The position numbers were made by a program, and so were the translations under genes. The notes below the pieces were generated by a model that searched no databases, was not told the origin of the DNA, and worked only from the letters and a program-made list of their open reading frames with translations. A stretch of DNA of 64,000 bases from NCBI GenBank assembly GCA_946566685.1, contig CAMNXA010000010.1, forward strand, positions 34,504 to 98,503, given 5' to 3'. This document shows, one piece after another, positions 9,201 to 18,828 of this stretch (positions are counted from its first letter, which is position 1; every line of letters begins with the position of its first letter). This stretch comes from an uncultured Lachnospiraceae bacterium. Lineage in GTDB: Bacteria; Bacillota; Clostridia; Lachnospirales; Lachnospiraceae.

Positions 9201-10502
9201 ATGATCAACCTGAAAGAACAATACGGCCGGTTTGGCATTTCAGAGGCTGTCTATCAATTCGGAAAAGAGATTCTTGATTCTTTACAGGAAAGATTTACAC
9301 AGATAGATCAGGTTGCCGAGTACAATCAGCTTAAGGTTATCCGGGCCATGCAGTCAGCTAACGTCAGCGAGGCATGTCTCCTTGGCACCACGGGATATGG
9401 TTACAATGACCTGGGACGGGATACCCTGGAAAAGGTTTATGCCGCGGTTTTTCAGACGGAAGATGCCCTGGTGCGCCCACAGATTACCTGTGGCACCCAT
9501 GCGCTTGCCCTGGCGCTGATGAGTAATTTGCGGCCCGGCGATGAACTATTATCTCCAGTGGGGAAACCCTATGATACGCTGGAAGAGGTCATTGGCATTC
9601 GGCCGTCTAAGGGTTCCCTGCGGGAGTACGGCATATCCTACAGACAGGTAGAACTTCTGCCGGACGGCAGATTTGATTATGAAGGGATCAGGTCGGCTTT
9701 AAACGAAAAGACAAAGCTTGTGACCATTCAGCGGTCCAAAGGGTATCAGACACGGCCCACACTGTCTGTGGCGCAGATTGGAGAATTGATTTCCTTTATC
9801 AAGGGCATCCGGCCGGAAGTGATCTGTATGGTGGATAACTGCTATGGGGAATTCGTGGAGACCATGGAACCTTCACAGATGGGCGCTGATATGGTGGTGG
9901 GTTCCCTGATCAAGAATCCTGGCGGCGGACTGGCGCCTATCGGCGGTTATATTGCGGGCAGAAAGGACTGTGTGGAAAATGCGGCTTATCGCCTGACCTC
10001 TCCGGGACTGGGCAAGGAAGTCGGAGCTTCGCTGGGGGTGCTGCCCTCCCTTTATCAGGGATTATTTCTTGCGCCTACGGTGACGGCCAGTGCCTTAAAG
10101 GGCGCCATTTTTGCGGCTAATGTCTATGAAAAAATCGGTTTTCCGGTGGTGCCGGATGCCACGCAGAGCCGGCATGATATCATTCAGGCAGTTACCTTTG
10201 GTTCTCCGGAAGGTGTGATTGCTTTTTGTGAAGGCATTCAGGCAGCTGCTTCCGTGGACAGTTTTGTGACACCGGAACCCTGGGACATGCCAGGCTATGA
10301 CTCCCAGGTTATTATGGCGGCAGGCGCCTTTGTCTCCGGCTCTTCCATAGAACTCAGCGCTGACGGGCCAATCGCGCCGCCTTATGCGGTCTATTTCCAG
10401 GGAGGACTTACATTTCCCCATGCAAAGCTGGGCATTTTGATGACCTTGCAGCGCCTGCTGGATAAGGGCGTGGTAACATCAGATTTTAAGCGGGGCGCCT
10501 AA
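9201..10502 (+). CDS. Methionine gamma-lyase family PLP enzyme (aluminium resistance family)
   Basis: A 433-residue fold-type I PLP enzyme of the PF06838 family, once called aluminium resistance protein and related to Bacillus YnbB. Seen: the substrate/cofactor loop CGTHALALAL, the cofactor aspartate region MVDNCYGEFVE, and the lysine in GSLIKNPGGG that should form the Schiff base. The C-terminal part contains the conserved PPYAVYFQGGLT block. The exact substrate in this family is not settled; C-S lyase or racemase-like chemistry is possible. Strong GGGAGG ribosome site 10 bp before the ATG. Confidence 0.9.
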   Translation: MINLKEQYGRFGISEAVYQFGKEILDSLQERFTQIDQVAEYNQLKVIRAMQSANVSEACLLGTTGYGYNDLGRDTLEKVYAAVFQTEDALVRPQITCGTHALALALMSNLRPGDELLSPVGKPYDTLEEVIGIRPSKGSLREYGISYRQVELLPDGRFDYEGIRSALNEKTKLVTIQRSKGYQTRPTLSVAQIGELISFIKGIRPEVICMVDNCYGEFVETMEPSQMGADMVVGSLIKNPGGGLAPIGGYIAGRKDCVENAAYRLTSPGLGKEVGASLGVLPSLYQGLFLAPTVTASALKGAIFAANVYEKIGFPVVPDATQSRHDIIQAVTFGSPEGVIAFCEGIQAAASVDSFVTPEPWDMPGYDSQVIMAAGAFVSGSSIELSADGPIAPPYAVYFQGGLTFPHAKLGILMTLQRLLDKGVVTSDFKRGA

Positions 10503-10601
10503 GATTCTTTTATAAAAGTTTGTGGAAATTTACCATTTTTTGTATACATCAAAAACCGGTTGTGATAAAATGGGCGTTGGAGAAAGGAGAGAATTATTTT
10601 T

Positions 10602-10838
10602 ATGCATAAAAATAATTGGGCTTGTTTTCTGCTGGTACTGGCAGGGATCGTAGTCGGCGGTTTTATCGGCAGTCTGTTTCCCGACACTTTTTTAAATTAC
10701 GGACAGTCTTTCGGATTATCTGAGCCGATGATCCTAAATCTGGGGATTTTGGCGATCACTTTTGGCCTTTCCATCAAGATTACCATTGCCAGCATCATTG
10801 GGATTGCGATTGCGGTCGTGATCTACCGCCTGATGTAA
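10602..10838 (+). CDS. DUF4321 small membrane protein
   Basis: A 78-residue protein with two predicted membrane helices (about residues 6-25 and 42-75). It has the LNYGQSFGLS and TFGLSIKITIASIIG pattern typical, as I recall, of clostridial DUF4321 proteins. It usually lies next to radC and mre genes, as here. An AGAAAGGAGAG ribosome site precedes the ATG. Function unknown; the context suggests a link to envelope or cell-shape machinery. Confidence 0.8.
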   Translation: MHKNNWACFLLVLAGIVVGGFIGSLFPDTFLNYGQSFGLSEPMILNLGILAITFGLSIKITIASIIGIAIAVVIYRLM

Positions 10839-10894
10839 ACAGGAGGACTTGCTCCCGAAAGTAAGGAGAGAAGCGCTGTCGGGAAAGAGGCTGA

Positions 10895-11617
10895 ATGAAA
10901 ACACTAAAGTGTGAGAACAATGAGTATTACAGGTTGCAGAATCTTCCATATGAAAAATTTGTCACATATGGAGGTAAGTCCCTGACGGATGCGGAACTTC
11001 TGGCGATCATCCTGCGGACGGGGACGAAGGGTATAAGCGCCGGACAGCTGGGAGAGCGGGTGCTTTCTGAGACCAGCAGGAACGGAAACGGCCTTTTAGG
11101 GCTGCATCAGATTTCCCTGCATGATCTCATGCAGATCGAAGGGATCGGCGAGGTGAAGGCGGTCAAGCTGAAAGCCATTGCCGAGATCTCCACGCGGATC
11201 GCTCAGGCAAAGGCGAGAAAGACATTATGTTACCATAATCCATACTCCATAGCAGAGTACTATATGGAGCGGTTCCGGCATCAGAATGTGGAATATATCC
11301 TGCTGATTATGTTTGATTCCGGAATGCATGTCATCGGGGAACATATTTTGTCCAAGGGTACTGTGAATGCCTCTCTGTTATCGCCGCGGGAAGTCTTTAT
11401 CCAGGCTTTTAAGGAGCAGGCAGCCGGAATCATGATTCTGCATAACCATCCGGGTGGTAATCCGGTGCCCAGTGACAATGATCTGCATATTACGGAGCGG
11501 ATCAAAGAGGCGGGCGCGCTGATGGATATACCGCTGATAGATCATATTATCCTGGGGGATAACAGCTATTTCAGCTTTAAGGAGAGCGGTCTTTTGACGT
11601 TGGAGTCGGGAGTTTAA
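10895..11617 (+). CDS. radC: RadC/YicR JAB-domain protein
   Basis: A 240-residue protein. N-terminal helix-hairpin-helix-like segment (about residues 40-100, including IEGIGEVKAVKLKA), then an MPN/JAB domain with the metal-binding HNHPGGNPVPSDND motif near residue 180. Despite the name, RadC proteins have no proven role in DNA repair. In Firmicutes radC commonly precedes mreBCD, as it does here. The mreB promoter appears to start inside its last codons. Confidence 0.93.
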   Translation: MKTLKCENNEYYRLQNLPYEKFVTYGGKSLTDAELLAIILRTGTKGISAGQLGERVLSETSRNGNGLLGLHQISLHDLMQIEGIGEVKAVKLKAIAEISTRIAQAKARKTLCYHNPYSIAEYYMERFRHQNVEYILLIMFDSGMHVIGEHILSKGTVNASLLSPREVFIQAFKEQAAGIMILHNHPGGNPVPSDNDLHITERIKEAGALMDIPLIDHIILGDNSYFSFKESGLLTLESGV

Positions 11618-11628
11618 AATGCTACAAT
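11600..11628 (+). promoter_or_regulatory. Candidate promoter of the mreB operon
   Basis: TTGGAG at 11600-11605 and TACAAT at 11623-11628, spacer 17 bp. It overlaps the end of radC and lies 22 bp before the mreB start. Confidence 0.5.
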
Positions 11629-11650
11629 AGAAAGAAAGGGGTAAATTACC

Positions 11651-12661
11651 TTGGCAAATAATGCGTTTGGAATTGATCTGGGTACCAGTAATATCAAAAT
11701 ATATAATCGTGCGGATGATGATGTTTTCGTGGAGAAAAATATGATCGCCATCGAGAATAAGAAGACGCTGTTCGCTTATGGGGACGCCGCTTTTGAGATG
11801 TACGAGAAAGCGCCCAGCAATATCAACATCACATATCCTCTGAGCAATGGCGTGATAGCGGATATCCAGAATATGGAAACGCTGATCAAGTATTTCCTGA
11901 GCGATATGATGAAGAACAATGTACGTCCGGCGGACTATTATATTGCCGTTCCCTGGGATGTGACAGAGGTGGAGAAGCGCGCCTTTAAGGATCTGATCAA
12001 GGAATCCAATGTGAAAGCCAAAAAGGTTATGATGGTTGATAAGGCTGTGGCGGATGGTCTTGGACTCGGGATAGATGTCAAGAATTCCCAGGGGGTTCTG
12101 GTGGTTAATGTAGGCTTTGATACCACGGAGATTTCCATCCTTTCCCTGGGCGGTATTGTCTTAAGCCGTCTGATCAAGGTGGGAGGCCGTAAATTTGATG
12201 AAGCGATCAAAGCGGCGGTGCGCCGGGAATACAGTCTGATTATCGGCGGCAAGACTGCGGAAGTGGTGAAGACTTCACTGTTAGATCTGGAAGACCAGCG
12301 GGTGGGCGCCATTGTGTATGGACGTGATATCGTTACCGGGCTGCCGGTAGAACGCGAGATTCCTACAGCGCTGGTGGACGAGTGCCTGGTGGAACATTTT
12401 AATACGATCATTGATAATATTAAGGTGATTTTGGAACGTACGCCCCCGGAATTGGCAGCGGATATCTATCGTCATGGTATTTATCTGACAGGCGGGGCAT
12501 CTCAGGTCAGCAAGCTGGCGCAGCTTATGAGCAAGGGGACAGGGCTCCAGGTAAATGTTTCTGAAAATCCTGTGACCAGTGTAGCGCTTGGGCTTGCAAC
12601 GATTATCAAAGAGGATAATTATAAATCGGTAGCGTATGCAATAGAAGGAATGAGTAAATGA
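11651..12661 (+). CDS. mreB: Rod shape-determining protein MreB
   Basis: A 336-residue bacterial actin that organises lateral wall synthesis. Seen: the phosphate-1 loop FGIDLGTSNIKIY, VDKAVADGLGLG, a phosphate-2 region NVGFDTTEISILSLGG, and YLTGGASQ near the C-terminus. It starts with TTG, preceded by AAAGGGG at suitable spacing; no closer ATG fits the family start. The stop overlaps the ATG of mreC (ATGA). Heads the shape operon mreB-mreC-mreD-PBP2. Confidence 0.95.
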   Translation: MANNAFGIDLGTSNIKIYNRADDDVFVEKNMIAIENKKTLFAYGDAAFEMYEKAPSNINITYPLSNGVIADIQNMETLIKYFLSDMMKNNVRPADYYIAVPWDVTEVEKRAFKDLIKESNVKAKKVMMVDKAVADGLGLGIDVKNSQGVLVVNVGFDTTEISILSLGGIVLSRLIKVGGRKFDEAIKAAVRREYSLIIGGKTAEVVKTSLLDLEDQRVGAIVYGRDIVTGLPVEREIPTALVDECLVEHFNTIIDNIKVILERTPPELAADIYRHGIYLTGGASQVSKLAQLMSKGTGLQVNVSENPVTSVALGLATIIKEDNYKSVAYAIEGMSK

Positions 12662-13530
12662 GTCCAATCGTCAAGAAAAAAGGAGAAAAATTTACATTAC
12701 CAAGTAAATATCTCCTTTTTATTTTAACAATCCTCTGCACCGGCATGGTGCTGCTTACATTTAATACCACCGTGTTCAGCGGGCCGCTCAGTGCCGTGGC
12801 AGGATATACGGTGGTGCCCTTTGAAGAGGGAATCAGTGCGGTGGGAAGCTGGCTTTCAGGGCGGTCTGACGAACTGGCAAGTATCCGGGATTTGATCACG
12901 GAAAATGAGATCCTTAAAAGCAAGTTGGATGAGTTGACCATCGAAAATACCAGATTACAGCAAGATCGCTATGAACTGACGAATCTGCGGCAGCTCTATA
13001 ATCTGGATAATCAGTATGATGAATATAAGAAGACAGGTGCCCGTATCATAGCCAAAGATTCCGGCAATTGGTTTTATTCCTTTGTGATCAATAAGGGCGC
13101 AAAGGATGGCGTTGCCGTGGATATGAATGTGATGGCGGGAAGCGGCCTGGTGGGTCGGGTGGTGTCTGTGGGGCCTAACTGGGCCAAGGTGAAATCCATC
13201 ATTGCGGATGATTCCAATGTCAGCGCCATGGTGCTTTCCAGTTCCGATAATCTGGTTGTTTCCGGCAATCTGAAACTTTATAACTCCGGCGTTATTGAAT
13301 TTGGACAGTTGATCGATAGCGATAATGTGGTGGTGGAGGGCGATAAAGTTGTCACATCCAATATCAGCGACAAGTTCCTGCCGGGAATACTGATCGGCTA
13401 CATCAACACCATCAATCCGGATTCCAATAACCTCACCAAGTCTGGATATATCACGCCGGCTGTGGATTTTGAACATCTGGAAGAAGTGCTGGTCATCATG
13501 GAATTAAAACAGACCGTGACAGAAGAATAG
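12658..13530 (+). CDS. mreC: Rod shape-determining protein MreC
   Basis: A 290-residue MreC. A membrane helix lies at about residues 18-38, followed by a coiled-coil stretch (about 75-115, IRDLITENEILKSKLDEL onward). The extracytoplasmic beta domain contains GLVGRVVSVGPNWAKVKSI. It links MreB filaments to the PBP2/RodA synthase outside the membrane. Start overlaps mreB by 4 bp. Confidence 0.95.
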   Translation: MSPIVKKKGEKFTLPSKYLLFILTILCTGMVLLTFNTTVFSGPLSAVAGYTVVPFEEGISAVGSWLSGRSDELASIRDLITENEILKSKLDELTIENTRLQQDRYELTNLRQLYNLDNQYDEYKKTGARIIAKDSGNWFYSFVINKGAKDGVAVDMNVMAGSGLVGRVVSVGPNWAKVKSIIADDSNVSAMVLSSSDNLVVSGNLKLYNSGVIEFGQLIDSDNVVVEGDKVVTSNISDKFLPGILIGYINTINPDSNNLTKSGYITPAVDFEHLEEVLVIMELKQTVTEE

Positions 13531-13565
13531 ATGGTTTCGAGGAAGAGAGGATTGGGAGGAAGGGT

Positions 13566-14084
13566 ATGAAGCGCGGCATTATCACGGCAATTCTTATTTT
13601 AATATGTTTTCTGCTGCAATGTACTGTGTTCCGGTTTCTGGCCTTTGGCGGTATCGTGCCGAATCTGCTGATCGTCCTGACGGCTTCTTTCGGATTTATG
13701 CGGGGAGAGAAGACAGGGCTTGTGATTGGCTTTTTTTGCGGGATATTAGTGGATATCTTTTTTGCCAGCGTCATTGGCTATTATGCGCTGCTATATATGT
13801 ATATCGGTTATATGAACGGTAAATTTTCAGCCATTTTTTATCCGCAGGATATTAAACTTCCGGTGGCGCTGATCTTATGCAGCGATTTTGTTTATGGCAT
13901 TATTTGTTATGTGATTCTGTTTCTTCTGCGGAGCAGATTTGATTTTGTATACTACCTTCGGCATATTATTCTGCCGGAGATTGTGTATACGATTGTGGTC
14001 ACCCTGCTTTTGTATCCGCTCATCCTCTGGATCAATACCAGACTTGAGCGCGGTGAACTGAGGAGTGGAAAAAAGTTTGTTTGA
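13566..14084 (+). CDS. mreD: Rod shape-determining protein MreD
   Basis: A 172-residue integral membrane protein with about five hydrophobic segments and the family features NLLIVLTASFGFMRGEKTGL and FFCGILVDIFF. It partners MreC in the elongasome. GGGAGGAAGG ribosome site. Its last 20 bases overlap the start region of the following PBP gene, suggesting coupled translation. Confidence 0.9.
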   Translation: MKRGIITAILILICFLLQCTVFRFLAFGGIVPNLLIVLTASFGFMRGEKTGLVIGFFCGILVDIFFASVIGYYALLYMYIGYMNGKFSAIFYPQDIKLPVALILCSDFVYGIICYVILFLLRSRFDFVYYLRHIILPEIVYTIVVTLLLYPLILWINTRLERGELRSGKKFV

Positions 14085-16953
14085 GGAACTCTTAGCACAT
14101 TTTAAAGAAAATTTCATAAATATGGTCACTTCCAGACTGATCGTGCTGGTCTTAGTGCTGTTTGGCATGGGCGGTTATCTGATTTATACGATTTTTCAGT
14201 TGCAGATCGTTAATGGTGAGGATTACTATAATAACTTTCAGTTAAAAATCACCAAAGACCGCACGCTGCCGGCTACCAGAGGCAATATCTTAGACCGGGA
14301 TGGCAACCTGTTGGCCTATAATGAACTGGCATATTCCGTTACCATAGAGGACGTGTATGAGTCTGGCCGTAAAAAGAACGCCAGGCTCAATGATACGATC
14401 TGCCGCCTGATCCATATGATAGAGGAAAACGGCGATAAGGTGATCAGCGATTTTCATATCGAAATCGGCAAGAACGGCAATTATGAATACAATGTGGAAG
14501 GCACACAGCTTCTTCGTTTTCTGGCGGATATCTATGGCTATGCGTCCATTGATGACCTGAAGGAAAAGGAAAAGACGGCAACTGCCGATGATGTGGTCAA
14601 ATATCTGTGCAGTACATCCCGTTATGGGATCGGGGATTATACGGATGATGAGGATTCTTCCAGTTTTGTGGAGGGGCTTGGCTTTACCAGGGATGAGGTA
14701 TTAAAGATCATTACCATCCGTTATGCCATGAGTGCCAACAGCTACCAGAAGTATATTGCGACTACGGTGGCAAATAATGTCTCTGAGAAGACGGTAGCGG
14801 TGGTGATGGAAAATGCAGATACTCTGGACGGGGTTTCTGTTGCGGAAGGAACTATCCGCAAATACAATGACAGTATTTATTTTGCCCAGGTTATTGGTTA
14901 TACAGGGCGGGTAGATCAGGAAGGATTGTTGCAACTACAGGAGCAGGATGAGACCTATGATATCAACGATACCGTAGGCAAATCCGGTATCGAGGCCTCC
15001 ATGGAGATGGAACTGCAAGGCAGGAAGGGATCCGAGATTGTCTATGTGGACAACCTGGGTAAGGTGATCGAGACCAGTGACAGGATTGAGCCAATGGCAG
15101 GTAATGATGTCACGCTGACACTGGACACGGAACTGCAAAAAGCCTGTTATCATATTTTGGAATCGAAGCTTGCCGGTATCCTGCTTAACAAGATAGAGAA
15201 TATCAAAGAGTATACGCCCCCGGAAGGCGGGAGCGGAGGCAATATACCGATTCCCATATACGATGTATATTTTGCCTGCATCAACAATAATGTGATCGAC
15301 ACCGCACATTTTGCCTCTGAACATGCCGGAGAGACAGAGCAGGCGGTGCGGCAGGCATATCTGGACAAAAAGTCCCGGGTGTTTGCGACTCTCAGGGAGG
15401 AACTGGAAGAGGTATGTACACCGTATGTGGATCTCACCACAGAATATCAGGTTTACGAAAGCTATATCGCAGCCTTGCTCTATGACAATGATATCATTAT
15501 GGAATCAGTGGTGGACAAAAATGATCCCACATACATTGCCTGGACAAAAGATGAAGTCATCAGTTTGAATGAGTACTTAAATTATGCCATAGCCCAGAAC
15601 TGGATCAATGTGTCAAGACTGGAGATCGGTTCCCAGTATTCGGATTCCGTGGAGATTTATAATAAGATTCTTGAATATATTTTTGAAAAGATAGACACGG
15701 ATATCGATTTTGACAAAAAAATCTACCGCTATATGATCAATGCGGATGAACTGACAGGCCGGCAGATCTGTATGCTTCTGCTGGAGCAGAATATTGTAGA
15801 ACCTTCCGAGGAAGAGGTTGCCCAATTTACGGCAGGAAGCATGACGCCTTATGTTTTTATCCGTAACCGCATCGAAAATCTGGATATCACACCGTCACAG
15901 CTTGCCTTGGATCCTTATTCCGGTTCTATTGTTGTTACTGATGTAAATTCAGGAGATGTACTGGCGCTTGCCACCTATCCGAGTTATGATAATAATAAGA
16001 TGGCAAATGGGGTTGACGCGGCATATTTTGCGAGTTTAAGAAATGATCTGTCCTATCCGCTCATCAATTATGCTACCCAGCAGCGGACGGCGCCCGGATC
16101 CACCTTTAAACCTGTCTCTGCCACGGCCGGACTTTTGGAGGGTGTTATTACGCCTTCGGATACGATTACCTGTACCGGCGAGTTTGATAAAGTTTCACCA
16201 TCTCCCAGATGTCATATCTATCCGGGCGCACATGGTTCTTTGAATGTGACAGGCGGGATTCAGCGTTCCTGTAACTGGTTCTTTTATGAGGTGGGATATC
16301 GTCTGGGAACTGTGGGCGATACTTACAATGATAATGTAGGACTGAACAGACTTGCAAAGTATGCGGATCTGTATGGACTATCAGATCTTTCCGGGGTCGA
16401 GATCGAAGAATATGCACCGGAGGTTTCCAATCTTGACGCCGTCCGTTCAGCGATCGGCCATGGAACCAATAACTACACCACAGCCGGGCTCGCGCGATAT
16501 GTTACAACTATCGCCAATAGTGGAACATGTTATAATTTAACATTAGTAGACAAGATAGAGAATCATAACAGCGGGGCAGTTGCAGTGCATGAAGCCGAGA
16601 TCAGGAACCAGATTGATATGGATCCGGCTTATTGGAATGCTATTCATACCGGTATGCGCCGGGTGGTGGAAGGAAAGAGATATTTTGCGGATCTTGATGT
16701 GAATGTGGCAGGCAAGACAGGTACGGCACAGGAGAACAGAAACCGTCCGAACCATGCGTTGTTCATCAGTTATGCACCTTACGAGGAGCCTGAGATAGCC
16801 GTGGCGGTTCGTGTGGCCAATGGTTATTCTTCTGATTATGCTGCACAGATTGCCAAAGATGTGTATGAGTATTATTATGGACTTAAAGAGGAAAGTGAGA
16901 TCATTACCGGTACAGCCGGTACGCTGGTCGGCGGTGAAATAGGCGCAGACTGA
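14065..16953 (+). CDS. mrdA: Class B penicillin-binding protein 2 (MrdA-like)
   Basis: A long transpeptidase for lateral wall cross-linking, partner of RodA. Seen: one N-terminal membrane helix (about residues 26-50), a PBP dimerisation region with TRGNILDRDG, the active-site SxxK in PGSTFKP (S679), SCN in QRSCNWFF, and KTG in AGKTGTAQ (K884). At about 960 residues it is some 250 longer than typical PBP2; the extra sequence lies between about residues 370 and 600, where no catalytic motif occurs. Start: GTG at 14065 overlaps an AGGAG, so TTG at 14077, 11 bp after that AGGAG, is a credible alternative. Confidence 0.93.
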   Translation: MEKSLFEELLAHFKENFINMVTSRLIVLVLVLFGMGGYLIYTIFQLQIVNGEDYYNNFQLKITKDRTLPATRGNILDRDGNLLAYNELAYSVTIEDVYESGRKKNARLNDTICRLIHMIEENGDKVISDFHIEIGKNGNYEYNVEGTQLLRFLADIYGYASIDDLKEKEKTATADDVVKYLCSTSRYGIGDYTDDEDSSSFVEGLGFTRDEVLKIITIRYAMSANSYQKYIATTVANNVSEKTVAVVMENADTLDGVSVAEGTIRKYNDSIYFAQVIGYTGRVDQEGLLQLQEQDETYDINDTVGKSGIEASMEMELQGRKGSEIVYVDNLGKVIETSDRIEPMAGNDVTLTLDTELQKACYHILESKLAGILLNKIENIKEYTPPEGGSGGNIPIPIYDVYFACINNNVIDTAHFASEHAGETEQAVRQAYLDKKSRVFATLREELEEVCTPYVDLTTEYQVYESYIAALLYDNDIIMESVVDKNDPTYIAWTKDEVISLNEYLNYAIAQNWINVSRLEIGSQYSDSVEIYNKILEYIFEKIDTDIDFDKKIYRYMINADELTGRQICMLLLEQNIVEPSEEEVAQFTAGSMTPYVFIRNRIENLDITPSQLALDPYSGSIVVTDVNSGDVLALATYPSYDNNKMANGVDAAYFASLRNDLSYPLINYATQQRTAPGSTFKPVSATAGLLEGVITPSDTITCTGEFDKVSPSPRCHIYPGAHGSLNVTGGIQRSCNWFFYEVGYRLGTVGDTYNDNVGLNRLAKYADLYGLSDLSGVEIEEYAPEVSNLDAVRSAIGHGTNNYTTAGLARYVTTIANSGTCYNLTLVDKIENHNSGAVAVHEAEIRNQIDMDPAYWNAIHTGMRRVVEGKRYFADLDVNVAGKTGTAQENRNRPNHALFISYAPYEEPEIAVAVRVANGYSSDYAAQIAKDVYEYYYGLKEESEIITGTAGTLVGGEIGAD

Positions 16954-16971
16954 TTGATTGAGGTGTTGAGT

Positions 16972-17652
16972 ATGAAAAATCCCGTTATCATCAAAAGTTT
17001 TCCAAACGGCCTTTCCATCTATCTGGATGGAGAGATGCCATTTGCCCAGCTGCTTGAGGAAGTGGCTTTAAAATTTAAGGAATCTGCGAACTTCTTTAAA
17101 GATGCAAGTATGGTAGTTTCCTTCGAAGGACGCAGTCTGACAGATCAGGAAGAACGGCAGATTGTCAACATTATCACAGCCAATTCGGCCTTGAATATTC
17201 TCTGCATTATGGGAAAGAATGAGGAGACGAACAAAAATTATGTAAAAGCATTGCAAAAGCTCTCCTTCCATCAGGAAGTGATGGAGAATGCCGGGCAGTT
17301 CTATAAGGGGACACTTAAGGACGGACAGATGCTTGAGACGGACAACAGCATTATCGTACTGGGGGATGTATACCCGGGCGCCTGTATTGTATCCAGCAAG
17401 GATGTGGTCATTTTAGGCGGCCTTTATGGACAGGCTTATGCCGGCGGCAACGGAGAGGACGGGCATTTTGTCGTGGCGCTTGAAATGTCGCCGGAAAAAC
17501 TCAAAATCGGCGACTTCAAATACAAGACATCAGAGAAACAGAGCAAATGGTCGATCAAACCAAAGGTTCAGCCAAAGATTGCTTATGTGAAAGACGCAAG
17601 AGTCATAATAGAGCCAATTACCAAAGAATTACTAAACGACCTGCCGTTTTAA
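16972..17652 (+). CDS. minC: Septum site-determining protein MinC
   Basis: A 226-residue FtsZ polymerisation inhibitor. The N-terminal domain contains GLSIYLDGEMPFAQLLEEV. The C-terminal beta-helix has the conserved GDVYPGACIVSSKDVVILGG and GLYGQAYAGG signatures that bind MinD. A TTG at 16954 is in frame, but ATG 16972 has GAGGTG six bases upstream and gives the normal N-terminus. First gene of minCDE, immediately after PBP2. Confidence 0.93.
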   Translation: MKNPVIIKSFPNGLSIYLDGEMPFAQLLEEVALKFKESANFFKDASMVVSFEGRSLTDQEERQIVNIITANSALNILCIMGKNEETNKNYVKALQKLSFHQEVMENAGQFYKGTLKDGQMLETDNSIIVLGDVYPGACIVSSKDVVILGGLYGQAYAGGNGEDGHFVVALEMSPEKLKIGDFKYKTSEKQSKWSIKPKVQPKIAYVKDARVIIEPITKELLNDLPF

Positions 17653-17666
17653 CAAAAAGGGGCGGT

Positions 17667-17719
17667 GGAGAAAATTCCTTCGGGATTATCTCCGAGAAAA
17701 TTTCTGCGGAATTATCTCC
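17667..17719 (+). repeat. Tandem pair of hairpin-forming 26-27 bp repeats
   Basis: GGAGAAAATTCC-TTC-GGGATTATCTCC at 17667-17693 is followed directly by a diverged copy at 17694-17719. Each copy can fold on itself (GGAGA pairing with TCTCC, AATTCC with GGATT). They lie between minC and minD, 40 bp before the minD start. Confidence 0.6.
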
Positions 17720-17759
17720 TGTTTAGTGGACGATAACAATTCATCAACGGAGGTTTGCT

Positions 17760-18551
17760 ATGAGTGAAGTGATTGTCGTCACATCAGGGAAAGGCGGAGT
17801 AGGCAAGACCACTACTTCAGCAAACGTTGGCACAGGTCTGGCAGCTATGGGTAAAAAGGTGATTCTGATCGATACGGATATCGGGCTTCGTAACCTGGAT
17901 GTGGTGATGGGGCTTGAGAACAGGATTGTCTATAATCTGGTGGATGTGGTGGAAGGAAACTGCCGCATCAAGCAGGCCATCATACGGGACAAGCGTTATC
18001 CCACACTGTTTCTGCTTCCTTCGGCACAGACCAGGGACAAGACGTCTGTGAATCCCTCGCAGATGGTCAGAATGATCAGTCATCTAAAAGACCAGTTCGA
18101 CTATATCATCCTGGACTGCCCGGCAGGCATTGAGCAGGGATTCCAGAATGCGATTGCAGGAGCGGACAGGGCGCTTGTGGTGACGACCCCGGAGGTTTCT
18201 GCGATCCGGGACGCGGACAGGATTATCGGCCTTTTGGAGGCCAATGAGATACATAAGATGGATTTGATCATTAACCGTATCCGTCATGATATGGTCAAAC
18301 GAGGGGACATGATGTCCTCGGAGGATGTGGTGGATATTCTCTCCCTGCCGTTAATCGGTCTGGTACCCGATGATGAGAATGTGGTCATAGCCACAAATCA
18401 GGGTGAGCCATTAGTCGGCAGTAACACATTGGCGGGTAAAGCCTATCAAAATATCTGTTACAGAGTGCTTGGCAAAGAAGTTCCTTTTATGGATCTGGAG
18501 AAAGGGATTTCATTCTGGGCCAAGGTATCAGGTATTTTCCATAAAAGTTAG
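17760..18551 (+). CDS. minD: Septum site-determining protein MinD
   Basis: A 263-residue ParA/MinD ATPase. Deviant Walker A GKGGVGKTT at residues 10-18, switch DTDIGLRNLD, and Walker B YIILDCPAGIEQGF. The C-terminus (EKGISFWAKVSGIFHKS) is the amphipathic membrane-targeting helix. It binds the membrane with ATP, recruits MinC, and is released by MinE. GGAGG ribosome site 7 bp before ATG. Confidence 0.96.
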   Translation: MSEVIVVTSGKGGVGKTTTSANVGTGLAAMGKKVILIDTDIGLRNLDVVMGLENRIVYNLVDVVEGNCRIKQAIIRDKRYPTLFLLPSAQTRDKTSVNPSQMVRMISHLKDQFDYIILDCPAGIEQGFQNAIAGADRALVVTTPEVSAIRDADRIIGLLEANEIHKMDLIINRIRHDMVKRGDMMSSEDVVDILSLPLIGLVPDDENVVIATNQGEPLVGSNTLAGKAYQNICYRVLGKEVPFMDLEKGISFWAKVSGIFHKS

Positions 18552-18562
18552 GGGGGATCGGT

Positions 18563-18826
18563 GTGTTTAAAAATCTGTTAAAGCGGAAAAGCTCAAGAGA
18601 AATAGCCAAAGACAGGCTGAAGATACTGCTTATTTCCGACAGAGTCAACTGCTCTCAGGAGATGATGGAAATGATAAAGAATGATATTGCGAAAGTGATA
18701 TCCAAATATATGAAGATTGATACCCAGAGCATGGAGATACAGATAACCAAGACAAGCGGTAAAGGCCATAGCCTCAAGAATCCGACCCTCTATGCCAATA
18801 TACCGATCCTGGATTTAAAACAATAA
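18563..18826 (+). CDS. minE: Cell division topological specificity factor MinE
   Basis: An 87-residue MinE. The N-terminal amphipathic MFKNLLKRKSS segment precedes the MinD-interacting ISDRVNCSQEMMEMI region and a C-terminal dimerisation part. GTG start with GGGGGATC upstream. With MinE rather than only DivIVA, the system should oscillate. Ends 3 bp before dispersed repeat copy 2. Confidence 0.92.
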   Translation: MFKNLLKRKSSREIAKDRLKILLISDRVNCSQEMMEMIKNDIAKVISKYMKIDTQSMEIQITKTSGKGHSLKNPTLYANIPILDLKQ

Positions 18827-18828
18827 CA

